A stretch of 5,206 bases of DNA from an uncultured Geobacteraceae bacterium (GTDB lineage: Bacteria > Desulfobacterota > Desulfuromonadia > Desulfuromonadales > Geopsychrobacteraceae): assembly GCA_937958075.1 (NCBI GenBank), contig CALFFB010000135.1:1-5206 (forward strand), given 5' to 3'. The position numbers and the translations under genes are program-made. Shown in pieces: positions 1 through 5,089 of the stretch. Position 1 is the first letter of the stretch. Every line of letters begins with the position of its first letter. Below the pieces are notes generated by a model. That model was not told the origin of the DNA. It made no database searches and saw only the letters and a program-made list of their open reading frames with translations.

Positions 1-96
1 TTGACCTGTGTTTTGCCCTGGGGTAGGGTGTCGGTGTAGTGAGGGTCAGTGCGTCCGGAGTGCGGTCGACGTAATGCCCATTATGCGACAGTGAAA
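1..96. other. Non-coding left edge with small inverted repeat
   Basis: No convincing coding frame is visible in this stretch. It holds a short inverted repeat, TAATG-CC-CATTA at 72-83, followed by TGCGACA. This lies just upstream of the promoter for the DUF4160 gene and could be an operator or part of an element boundary. I cannot distinguish these, and the repeat is short enough to be chance. Confidence 0.35.
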
Positions 97-125
97 TTGT
101 TGTGTATCTGAATGGGTGCTATACT
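97..125 (+). promoter_or_regulatory. Sigma70-type promoter with extended -10
   Basis: A -35 box TTGTTG (97-102) is separated by exactly 17 nt from a -10 box TATACT (120-125). The -10 box is preceded by TGC, giving the TGn extended -10 motif. Transcription would start near 132, leaving a leader of about 28 nt before the ATG at 160. This argues against the in-frame start at 112, which lies upstream of the -10 box. It probably drives the DUF4160, DUF2442 and transposase genes as one unit. Confidence 0.65.
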
Positions 126-159
126 GCAGTCAATTCATGCTTTGTCCGAGGGAGAGTTC

Positions 160-429
160 ATGCCGACCATCAGCATGTTTTATGGAATTGTTATCTGTCT
201 TTATTTCTTTGACGATGAGAGACACAAGCTGCCGCATATTCACGCAAAATATCAAGGTAAGGAGGCATCCTTCTCCATTCTTGATGGGTCTTTGCTTGCT
301 GGAGAAATACCTCAAGCTAAAAGCAGGCTGGTTCAGGCGTGGATAGAGATCCACCGTGATTCCCTGTTGGCAAACTGGGAGTTGGCTGTTAATGGACTTC
401 CGCCTTTTGCCATTGAGCCGTTGCGTTAG
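160..429 (+). CDS. DUF4160 domain protein
   Basis: The 89-aa product covers essentially the whole DUF4160 family length. Recognisable features are the N-terminal MPTI-FYG-I opening, a hydrophobic ICLYFF stretch followed by DDERHKLPHIHAKY (residues 18-31, the family's H-PHxHA-Y signature), DG-LLAGEIP (42-51), and the WIEIHRDSLLANW segment (61-73) before the closing I-PL. The start at 160 is chosen because GAGGGAGAG lies about 7 nt upstream and because the promoter's -10 box sits at 120-125, ruling out the earlier in-frame ATG at 112. It is followed after 9 nt by a DUF2442 gene. That pairing is frequent in bacteria and is often suspected to be toxin-antitoxin-like, but the biochemical role is not established to my knowledge. 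No catalytic residues can be assigned beyond the conserved histidines. Confidence 0.88.
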   Translation: MPTISMFYGIVICLYFFDDERHKLPHIHAKYQGKEASFSILDGSLLAGEIPQAKSRLVQAWIEIHRDSLLANWELAVNGLPPFAIEPLR

Positions 430-438
430 GAGATATAT

Positions 439-714
439 ATGGAATCCGTGATTCGTGTAAAGGTAAGAGATGATTATAGTCTGGAGCTTTGGTTCGATAC
501 AGGTGAACATCGGTTATTTGATGTGAAGCCCTATCTTGGCCGAGGAATTTTTACACGCCTTCAAGATATGCATTTGTTCAGGAGAGCTTTTGTAGCTATG
601 GACACTGTGTGCTGGCCGGGGGAGATAGACATTGCCCCGGAAACTCTGTATGACCGTTCTGTACCAATCACCGACGAAAATCGCGTTCATTCCGTGCACG
701 CAGAAAACGCCTGA
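439..714 (+). CDS. DUF2442 domain protein, partner of DUF4160
   Basis: The 91-aa product matches the DUF2442 pattern: an N-terminal beta strand (ESVIRVKVRDDYSLELWF), TGEHRLFDVKPYL (21-33), G-F-RLQDMHLFRRAFV (36-52), and the closing CWPGEIDIAPETLYDRS (58-74) with conserved W59, D64 and the LY pair at 70-71. The last 15 or so residues, after the conserved core, look unconserved. An AGGAGAT ribosome site at 428-434 precedes the ATG by a few bases and overlaps the stop of the upstream gene, so the two are surely co-translated from one mRNA. The transposase begins 2 nt after the stop. In DUF4160/DUF2442 pairs, either partner could be the neutralising one; I infer only that they act together. Confidence 0.88.
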   Translation: MESVIRVKVRDDYSLELWFDTGEHRLFDVKPYLGRGIFTRLQDMHLFRRAFVAMDTVCWPGEIDIAPETLYDRSVPITDENRVHSVHAENA

Positions 715-716
715 CC

Positions 717-1754
717 ATGGCCCTCCCGCGCTACGCCCAAGTTTCTCTCGAAGAAACCCCCTGGTATCACGTTGTCTCCCGCTGTGTACGCCGGGCCTTC
801 TTGTGCGGCGTCGATCAGATCACCGGGCAGAGTTTTGAGCACCGCCGCGACTGGATCGAACAGCGCATCCTGCAACTGGCCGGGGTGTTTACCATCGATG
901 TCGCTGCCTATGCGGTGATGCACAACCACTATCATATCGTCCTGCGGGTTGATAACGAACGGGTCGCCGAATTATCCACCGAAGAGGTCATTACCCGCTG
1001 GTCGCAGCTTTATCGCGGGCCCTTGATCATCCGCCGTTACCTTTCCGACAAGCGCCAGGAAATGAGTCAGGGCGAACTGATCCAGGTCGATAAGCTCGCC
1101 GACGAATACCGCCGGCGCCTGTGTGATCTGTCCTGGTTTATGAGGAACCTCAACGAATTCATCTCCCGCAAGGCCAACGCCGAAGAGAATACCAAAGGCC
1201 ACTTCTGGGAGAGCCGCTACAAATGTCAGGCTCTGCTTGACGAACCGGCGCTGCTGGCCGCCATGGCCTATGTTGACCTCAACCCCATCCGTGCCGCCAT
1301 GAGCGACACCCCGGAAACCAGTGAGCATACCGCCATCAAGCGCCGGGTGGAGCAGAGCCAAAGTTCCACAGCAGCACCAGCGAAACAATCAACTATTCCA
1401 GCTGATCCCGATATTCTTGCTCTACCGGAAGCTCCCTTGCTCCCCTTTGACCCGACGGAGACCTTCACCACCGGCATTCCCTTTACCTTCGATGACTATC
1501 TGGAGCTGATCGACACCGTCGGACGCGCCGTCCATCCCAAGAAGCGCGGTTTTATCCCTGATGCCACCCCCGCCATACTGCAACGACTGAACATCAGCAC
1601 CGAAGCCTTTATCCACAACGCCGATCAGTTTTTAAGGCGATTCGGTGGGACCGTCGGTCATCCCGCCAGGCTCATTGACCTGGCAGCAAGCCGTAATGTC
1701 CGCTACCTGCGGGGCATGGCGAAATCCAAAGCTCTGTTTGGCGAGGTGGCTTAA
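717..1754 (+). CDS. REP-associated tyrosine transposase (RAYT), Y1/HUH family
   Basis: This is a 345-aa single-strand DNA transposase of the IS200/IS605-related Y1 superfamily, in the long chromosomal RAYT branch. The opening (YAQVSLEETPWYHVVSRCVRRAFLC, residues 6-30) matches the family's PWYHV-SR-VRR start. VMHNHYHIVL (68-77) carries the metal-binding HUH motif as H71-Y72-H73. GHFWESRYKCQALL (161-174) precedes AYVDLNPIRA (184-193), whose Y185 aligns with the catalytic tyrosine of E. coli RAYT, so all core residues are present. A Pro/Ala-rich linker (about 212-245) leads to a C-terminal domain (256-345: DDYLELIDTVGRAVHPKKRG to LRGMAKSKALFG) that I recall from other long RAYTs. Such proteins nick and join single-stranded DNA at REP-like hairpins. 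The start lies 2 nt after the DUF2442 stop and has no good ribosome site, so translation is probably coupled to that gene. No flanking terminal repeats mark it as a classical insertion sequence. Its GC content looks higher than that of the two upstream genes. Confidence 0.9.
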   Translation: MALPRYAQVSLEETPWYHVVSRCVRRAFLCGVDQITGQSFEHRRDWIEQRILQLAGVFTIDVAAYAVMHNHYHIVLRVDNERVAELSTEEVITRWSQLYRGPLIIRRYLSDKRQEMSQGELIQVDKLADEYRRRLCDLSWFMRNLNEFISRKANAEENTKGHFWESRYKCQALLDEPALLAAMAYVDLNPIRAAMSDTPETSEHTAIKRRVEQSQSSTAAPAKQSTIPADPDILALPEAPLLPFDPTETFTTGIPFTFDDYLELIDTVGRAVHPKKRGFIPDATPAILQRLNISTEAFIHNADQFLRRFGGTVGHPARLIDLAASRNVRYLRGMAKSKALFGEVA

Positions 1755-1931
1755 GAATATTTACCAGCTGCTCGCCGTGCCGTCACCCGCCACATAAAGT
1801 TCCTGATCCGACAACAGGACAACCGGCACCATCCCCTGCAAAAAATCACCTTTATCCCACCACTGTGCCTATTGACAACGCAACCAGCCATGAGAGCATC
1901 AAGGCAAACACCATGGAGACAGGAGCCGCCA

Positions 1932-2183
1932 ATGGAAACCCTTGTGTCAATGCTATGGAGCTGGTGCGTCACTATTCTTGATCACCTCGTGCCGGGGCTG
2001 GTGATCTTGTTCTGCCTTCCCCGCCTGTCACGTCATCTTACCAACAACCAGAACAGTTATTATGGGCCGGGGGCTTTTCTGCTGCTGTTCTTGCTGTGGA
2101 TACTGTGGCGTCAGAACCAGCAGTTACTGTTTGCTCGTACAGAGCCAAAAAAGCTGCCGGATCATGAGCGGCTATGCCGGTGA
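1932..2183 (+). CDS. Small two-helix membrane protein, unknown function
   Basis: I do not recognise this 83-aa product. It has two hydrophobic segments: about residues 8-29 (WSWCVTILDHLVPGLVILFCL) and 47-59 (GAFLLLFLLWILW). A short polar loop with basic residues (RLSRHLTNNQNSYY) lies between them, and the tail is charged (RTEPKKLPDHERLCR). It is probably an inner-membrane protein with both ends on the same side. The ATG at 1932 is preferred because AGGAG lies at 1920-1924, 7 nt upstream; a TTG at 1872 would add 20 polar residues and has no clear ribosome site. A TTGACA at 1872-1877 could be a -35 box, but I see no good -10. It converges on the mobI terminator, so it is not part of that operon. 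Small membrane proteins are common in conjugative elements; a link here is only inference. Confidence 0.55.
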   Translation: METLVSMLWSWCVTILDHLVPGLVILFCLPRLSRHLTNNQNSYYGPGAFLLLFLLWILWRQNQQLLFARTEPKKLPDHERLCR

Positions 2184-2220
2184 ATGTGCAACCAGGACGA
2201 TGGAGACCTGATGTCGCCAT

Positions 2221-2259
2221 AAAAAAAAACAGGCGCAAAGCGTTGCCGCTCTGCGCCTG
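2221..2259 (-). terminator. Intrinsic terminator of the traI-mobI operon
   Basis: Read on the minus strand, CAGGCGCA (2259-2252) pairs perfectly with TGCGCCTG (2237-2230). One mismatched pair follows (2251/2238), then a further 4-bp stem (2250-2247 with 2242-2239) and a 4-nt loop. Nine T residues (2229-2221) come straight after the stem. It lies about 60 bp past the mobI stop. The plus-strand side lacks a T run, so it acts in one direction only and does not obviously serve the convergent membrane-protein gene. Confidence 0.92.
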
Positions 2260-2317
2260 CATCACTATCCGGGGCCACCGGATCAACCGACGCCCCCAGA
2301 TCATTCCAGATCAGACA

Positions 2318-2794
2318 TCAACTGTCAGGCATTGCAGCCATCAGCGCATCCAGCTCCGTCATCAATTGCTCAAGAGCCCTGACACTGCGCCGTATCTGCG
2401 TCAGCTGGTGATTCTGGCGGCGCAGATTGGCAAAAACCGTCTCAGCTTGCCGGATCATTTCATGCTCCCACTGCGGAGAATGCGAATACAGTTTGGCCAG
2501 TGAGTACGCGAAACTCCGCCCCGGCTTGGCGATGTGTACGGACAGCGGTTGATAACCACCGCCTCTTTTTTTCCGCCAACGGTTGAAATACCACTCGATA
2601 TAAATCGAATCGCCCTTCAGCCGCACCCGGCATCCCAAAGCACTGGGTTGAGATGATGCCTGCGGTCTGTCCAGCATGTGGTGCTCCCAGTAGCTGTCGG
2701 CCGTCTGTTGTGCGACGGTGGCCAGGTGATCGCGATACAGATTCAAAGGCTCGCGCAGTTTGTCAGTCGTTGGGTGTTGCGAATGATTCGTCAT
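2318..2794 (-). CDS. mobI: MobI-like conjugative mobilization accessory protein
   Basis: This 158-aa protein resembles the MobI family of SXT/R391 and IncA/C elements, an oriT-acting auxiliary needed with the MOBH relaxase TraI. The core is residues 54-126: GCRVRLKGDSIYIEWYFNR (a G-S-IEWY signature), a basic RWRKKRGGG turn (72-80), then the HIAKPGRSFAYSL segment (87-99) and SPQWEHEMIRQAETVFANLRR (106-126). The remaining C-terminus (to about 155) is a continuous leucine-rich helix likely to form a coiled coil. The N-terminal 50 residues look variable. AGGAG at 2806-2802 sits 7 nt before the ATG. The gene follows traI in the same direction with a 93-nt gap and ends just before a strong terminator, so it is the last gene of that operon. 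The family assignment is from remembered motifs and could be wrong; the neighbouring relaxase supports it. Confidence 0.6.
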   Translation of the reverse strand: MTNHSQHPTTDKLREPLNLYRDHLATVAQQTADSYWEHHMLDRPQASSQPSALGCRVRLKGDSIYIEWYFNRWRKKRGGGYQPLSVHIAKPGRSFAYSLAKLYSHSPQWEHEMIRQAETVFANLRRQNHQLTQIRRSVRALEQLMTELDALMAAMPDS

Positions 2795-2807
2795 CAGGAT
2801 TCTCCTG
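2795..2807 (-). promoter_or_regulatory. Hairpin covering the mobI ribosome site
   Basis: CAGGA and TCCTG flank a 3-nt loop as a perfect 5-bp inverted repeat directly upstream of the mobI ATG (2794). In the mRNA this pairs the AGGAG Shine-Dalgarno sequence with bases just before the start codon. If it forms, it would lower or gate mobI translation. The hairpin is short and no experiment is implied. Confidence 0.4.
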
Positions 2808-2844
2808 CTTTATGTTGAGCATTGATTTTTCCAATCTATTATCT

Positions 2845-2873
2845 ATTTGGGAAATTGCCTGTGGATCCCAAAT
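2845..2873. repeat. Inverted repeat between traI and mobI
   Basis: ATTTGGGA (2845-2852) and TCCCAAAT (2866-2873) form a perfect 8-bp inverted repeat around a 13-nt centre. It sits 14 bp downstream of the traI stop on the minus strand and about 50 bp upstream of the mobI start, in an AT-rich gap. It has no T run immediately after it on the minus strand, so it is a poor intrinsic terminator. Possible roles are an operator, an mRNA-stabilising hairpin, or part of an origin of transfer, since in SXT-type elements oriT lies next to mobI. Confidence 0.55.
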
Positions 2874-2887
2874 GCGACATCCGTCAA

Positions 2888-4378
2888 CTACCACTTAGTG
2901 GTCTCCGGCAGGGAGGTGCCAATCAGGGGTGTCTGACCTTCCCGCTTCAAGAGCGCCAACTCTCCGTTGCTGATCATCTGCAACAGCTTGACCCTGCTGA
3001 CACCCCTGCCCGAAAACCAAATCTCAGCATCCGATTTCGACACGTACGCTTGCTGGCCGATGATCTGCACAGAAAAGGGTGGTTCGGTCGAGTACAGCAG
3101 TTGGTGGAATTCCTCTACCACCGGATTATGTCGGTTATCCTCCGGAAGCATTGTTTCGGTCGATTCAGGAACTGGCGGTTCTTCCGCGACCGTAACGACA
3201 TCCCCTGGAACCGAAGGAGGCAGCGGACTGATCCAGTTGGTCCGGCTGCTCAGGCGGACAGCCTTCAAGCTGGCCCGGATACCATTCTTTTGCAGAGCGT
3301 CCGGGGCGATAGTCCAGTACGGTGACTGCTGACAGGAAGATGGAACAATTACGTGCCAATCCGCGAGGATTTGTGCCAACACCTCTGGATCGCGGGGGAT
3401 GCCGGGGATATTGTCCTTGTCGAGTAGCATGACAATGTCATGGGCCGCCCGCGGCCACACCAGATACAGCTGACCGTTAATGCGCCAGGCCACCTCGCCG
3501 GGGACATTGATGCCCCAGATCTCATCGACAAGCAGCCGTTTAACGGCCAGTTCAACATGCTCATGCACCGCCATCCCGGGCTCAACCGCCGGGGATACAG
3601 TCGCAGGGGCTGTTTGCAGATAGCGTTCGAGGCTGTGTTGGTCGGCACGCGTGACGTAGTCACGGTAGACATTTTTTTCTGAGCTATTGCTGAAGGCGGC
3701 GTGCATGTAGGAAAGCAACTCGGCATCACCCTCAAGCAGATAAGCCTTGATTTCCGGAGTGAGCAACCAATCAAAAATCAGGGTGGCGGTCAGTAGTTCA
3801 TGTTTTTTCCCGCGACCAGATTTATAGCGGATCTGGTAACGCTCGATCTGATGTTTTGCCAACCAGTCAGAAAGAGGCATTTCATAGGGGTTCCATGTAA
3901 TTTTTAGATGTGGGCAAAAAACCTCCATATCGGTGATGGCTTTGGGTAAGTCATGACCCATGCCGTTGATAAAGCACCCCAAGTCCCAGCGAGGCGCTGT
4001 TTTGTGGCGCGCGGCTCCTTCCTTGGTCAGGGTCAAACCAAACTCGAAGTTTGTGATGGTGTTGAGAGCATATAGTCCGACCTCCAGGCCGTGCCGAAAA
4101 AGCCCACCAGCGTCGCGGTGGTGGTGATTTTGGCTCGCGGGAAGTAAATGGACGATCTCAGCGTAGCGAGTGATGATCGGCATGTAGTGCGTGTCAAAAT
4201 GCTCACTATCGTACCGACAAACTTGATATATTTTGTCAATAATGTCCTGGTTCGCCGCCAAGATATCTTCAACAGGATAGGCAAGAATGCCGGATTCTGC
4301 GGCCCTTGCAGCAGACGACAGCGGCGGAAACTTGGATTTTTTTTGTTTTTTGGGGAATAATCGTTTTAAATTTAGCAT
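2888..4378 (-). CDS. traI: MOBH-family conjugative relaxase TraI (TraI_2 / HD-type)
   Basis: This 496-aa protein is a relaxase of the MOBH class, the type found on R27, R391/SXT and many genomic-island ICEs, which nicks the origin of transfer to start conjugation. The N-terminal TraI_2 domain runs from about 30 to 255. It contains the triple-histidine signature N-HHH-RDAGGLFRHGLEV (84-100; H85-H87, H96), then GMGHDLPKAITDMEV (139-153) with the HD pair H142-D143, and later TRADQHS (243-249) with D246. Together these match the H...HD...D metal-binding set of HD-fold proteins. Residues about 272-383 match the TraI_2 C-terminal domain (NVPGEVAWRINGQLYLVWPRAAHDIV). A Pro/Glu-rich linker (about 385-418) leads to a last small domain (about 420-490) I cannot name. 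The N-terminus is very basic (KRLFPKKQKKSK). GGAG lies 5 nt before the ATG. The start overlaps the stop of the upstream 58-aa gene, and mobI follows. At 496 aa it is shorter than the large plasmid MOBH relaxases, yet all the motifs are kept. Confidence 0.88.
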   Translation of the reverse strand: MLNLKRLFPKKQKKSKFPPLSSAARAAESGILAYPVEDILAANQDIIDKIYQVCRYDSEHFDTHYMPIITRYAEIVHLLPASQNHHHRDAGGLFRHGLEVGLYALNTITNFEFGLTLTKEGAARHKTAPRWDLGCFINGMGHDLPKAITDMEVFCPHLKITWNPYEMPLSDWLAKHQIERYQIRYKSGRGKKHELLTATLIFDWLLTPEIKAYLLEGDAELLSYMHAAFSNSSEKNVYRDYVTRADQHSLERYLQTAPATVSPAVEPGMAVHEHVELAVKRLLVDEIWGINVPGEVAWRINGQLYLVWPRAAHDIVMLLDKDNIPGIPRDPEVLAQILADWHVIVPSSCQQSPYWTIAPDALQKNGIRASLKAVRLSSRTNWISPLPPSVPGDVVTVAEEPPVPESTETMLPEDNRHNPVVEEFHQLLYSTEPPFSVQIIGQQAYVSKSDAEIWFSGRGVSRVKLLQMISNGELALLKREGQTPLIGTSLPETTKW

Positions 4379-4548
4379 GTTAGCTCCATTTTTTTGTGGG
4401 TATTTGGAACGTCATGATGTAGACCATCAAGTAGCGTATCGATGGCTGAAAGTTGTAGAAAATTGTTGATGGTGAAGTTCTCCGCGAGAAGTATCTCGCG
4501 ATATCGCCTCAGCATGTCGATCAGTAACAAGTGTCGGGATTGATCCAT
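4372..4548 (-). CDS. Small protein translationally coupled to traI, unknown
   Basis: I do not recognise this 58-aa product (starts MDQSRHLLLIDMLRRYREIL). Residues 3-24 and 27-43 look like two amphipathic helices, and the tail is polar (HHDVPNTHKKMELTC). There is no membrane segment and no obvious helix-turn-helix. The ATG at 4548 has AAGGA at 4560-4556, 7 nt upstream. An earlier in-frame ATG at 4674 is rejected because it would place the palindrome block inside the coding region and lacks a ribosome site. The last codons overlap the traI start (the shared bases read ATGCTAA), a classic sign of coupled translation, so it is very probably expressed with the relaxase. It could be a relaxase partner, an oriT-binding factor or a small regulator. 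Confidence 0.6.
   Translation of the reverse strand: MDQSRHLLLIDMLRRYREILLAENFTINNFLQLSAIDTLLDGLHHDVPNTHKKMELTC
4483..4507. repeat. Overlapping inverted repeats inside the small gene
   Basis: CGCGAGA (4483-4489) and TCTCGCG (4494-4500) form a perfect 7-bp hairpin with a 4-nt loop. The right arm overlaps a 10-bp palindrome, GCGATATCGC (4498-4507). Both lie within the coding region of the 58-aa gene (around its RYREILLAE residues). They may be an mRNA structure affecting that gene and traI, or an outlying part of the palindrome block upstream of the gene. Confidence 0.5.
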
Positions 4549-4569
4549 GATTGGTTCCTTGCGTGTCAC

Positions 4570-4583
4570 GTTCTGGCCAGAAC
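4570..4583. promoter_or_regulatory. 14-bp perfect palindrome, probable operator
   Basis: GTTCTGGCCAGAAC is perfectly self-complementary and lies about 21 bp upstream of the start of the 58-aa gene, next to its ribosome site. A perfect 14-bp palindrome in this position is typical of a binding site for a dimeric repressor controlling the transfer operon. No regulator gene is visible in the window. Confidence 0.55.
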
Positions 4584-4594
4584 AGTTAGTTACA

Positions 4595-4618
4595 CATCGC
4601 GATGAACTGACGGTACCG
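4595..4618. repeat. Two short perfect palindromes
   Basis: CATCGCGATG (4595-4604) and CGGTACCG (4611-4618) are each fully self-complementary and are 6 bp apart. Alone each could be chance, but they sit between larger palindromes in an untranslated region, so they are listed as part of the same structured block. Confidence 0.45.
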
Positions 4619-4638
4619 CACAAAAAAACTTTTTTGTG
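4619..4638. repeat. A-tract/T-tract palindrome
   Basis: CACAAAAAA (4619-4627) and TTTTTTGTG (4630-4638) form a perfect 9-bp inverted repeat with a 2-nt centre. Its right end (GTG, 4636-4638) is shared with the left arm of the next hairpin, so the two structures compete for those bases in single-stranded DNA or RNA. The A/T tracts also suggest bent, easily melted DNA. Confidence 0.6.
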
Positions 4639-4674
4639 TTCGAGAAGCACGGTTTTTTCGCACTTCTCGAACAC
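4636..4674. repeat. 12-bp inverted repeat with 15-nt loop, candidate oriT or leader hairpin
   Basis: GTGTTCGAGAAG (4636-4647) and CTTCTCGAACAC (4663-4674) pair perfectly over 12 bp around a 15-nt loop. A direct repeat of CACGGTTTTT begins at 4648 inside the loop and at 4672 across the right arm. On the plus strand the stem is followed by GGTTTTT, which resembles an intrinsic terminator, but no plus-strand gene precedes it. On the minus strand it would lie at the very 5' end of the transfer-operon transcript. A long perfect hairpin beside a relaxase operon is what an origin of transfer often contains. The role remains inference. Confidence 0.65.
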
Positions 4675-4682
4675 GGTTTTTC

Positions 4683-4713
4683 ATGATAACTGGTACGAAT
4701 TGTGCAAATCCAA
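4683..4713 (-). promoter_or_regulatory. Possible promoter of the small gene-traI-mobI operon
   Basis: On the minus strand TATCAT (4688-4683) differs from the -10 consensus at one position. The upstream hexamer TTGGAT (4713-4708) is 19 nt away, and TTGCAC (4707-4702) is only 13 nt away, so neither -35 is ideally placed. If used, transcription would start near 4676, giving a leader of about 125 nt that contains all the palindromes. Confidence 0.35.
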
Positions 4714-5089
4714 TGGGGTGGGTAGCGGAAATATCTAGTCAGTCAGGCGGTATACGCGTCTGTCTATTAGATGTCGTCCAGAAATAGATGATGATGCTCT
4801 TTGAAGACAGGTGCGCTGCGCTACATTTATGGAGATGTAGTGTCCGAACGACAAAATGCACAGTGTCGGCGGCAAGTAGAGTGTGTGCGTTTTTTCAGGA
4901 TGGTTTCAGATGTTGGCGGGGGGAATCCTGACTCTTACCCTTGTTTGACGCAGGGTGATTTACAGAGAACACAGCAACAGAAGGAGCGTCGGAAGTGATA
5001 GCGCCAATATAGTGAGGCGTTGCTGAGAAAATAGCAGGATGGGTGGTAGTAGATGATTAAGGGACGACCTTTAGGCTTCAGGGCATCCC
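4714..5089. other. Gene-poor intergenic stretch
   Basis: No reading frame here looks like a real gene. A 65-codon plus-strand frame starting with TTG at 4801 has no clear ribosome site and a composition unlike the neighbouring proteins. A small hairpin, CTACAT (4821-4826) with ATGTAG (4835-4840), is the only clear structure. Near 5061-5089 there is a weak, imperfect GGGATGCCC/GGTCGTCCC pairing just past the stop of the minus-strand gene that enters from the right; it might terminate it, but it has a mismatch and almost no T run. Confidence 0.4.

Noticed and set aside
112..159. Upstream in-frame ATG extending the DUF4160 gene by 16 codons
   Set aside because: It lies before the -10 box at 120-125 and has no ribosome site, while the start at 160 has both a good ribosome site and the family's usual MPTI start.
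972..1388. 138-codon minus-strand frame inside the transposase gene
   Set aside because: It is antisense to the conserved HUH transposase and glycine/alanine-rich in the way typical of shadow frames in GC-rich genes.
1755..1931. Search for REP-like or insertion-sequence terminal repeats flanking the transposase
   Set aside because: No matching inverted or direct repeats could be found by eye on the two sides of the gene.
2822..3774. Several long frames antisense to or overlapping traI (plus strand near 2822-3332, 3440-3682; minus strand 3349-3774)
   Set aside because: They overlap the clearly recognisable relaxase in other frames and show no family features.
4340..4362. Runs of A in the traI start region (minus strand) as a possible slippage site
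   Set aside because: They encode the basic N-terminal lysines in frame, and no alternative frame continues usefully.
4549..4674. Upstream ATG extending the 58-aa gene to 100 codons
   Set aside because: It would turn the palindrome block into coding sequence, lacks a ribosome site, and the added residues look non-protein-like.
4636..4682. 12-bp hairpin plus T run read as a plus-strand intrinsic terminator
   Set aside because: No plus-strand gene precedes it within more than 2 kb, so termination is a less likely role than oriT or leader structure, though the shape would fit.
4801..4998. 65-codon plus-strand frame with a TTG start
   Set aside because: No clear ribosome site, no domain pattern, and unlike the composition of the neighbouring proteins.
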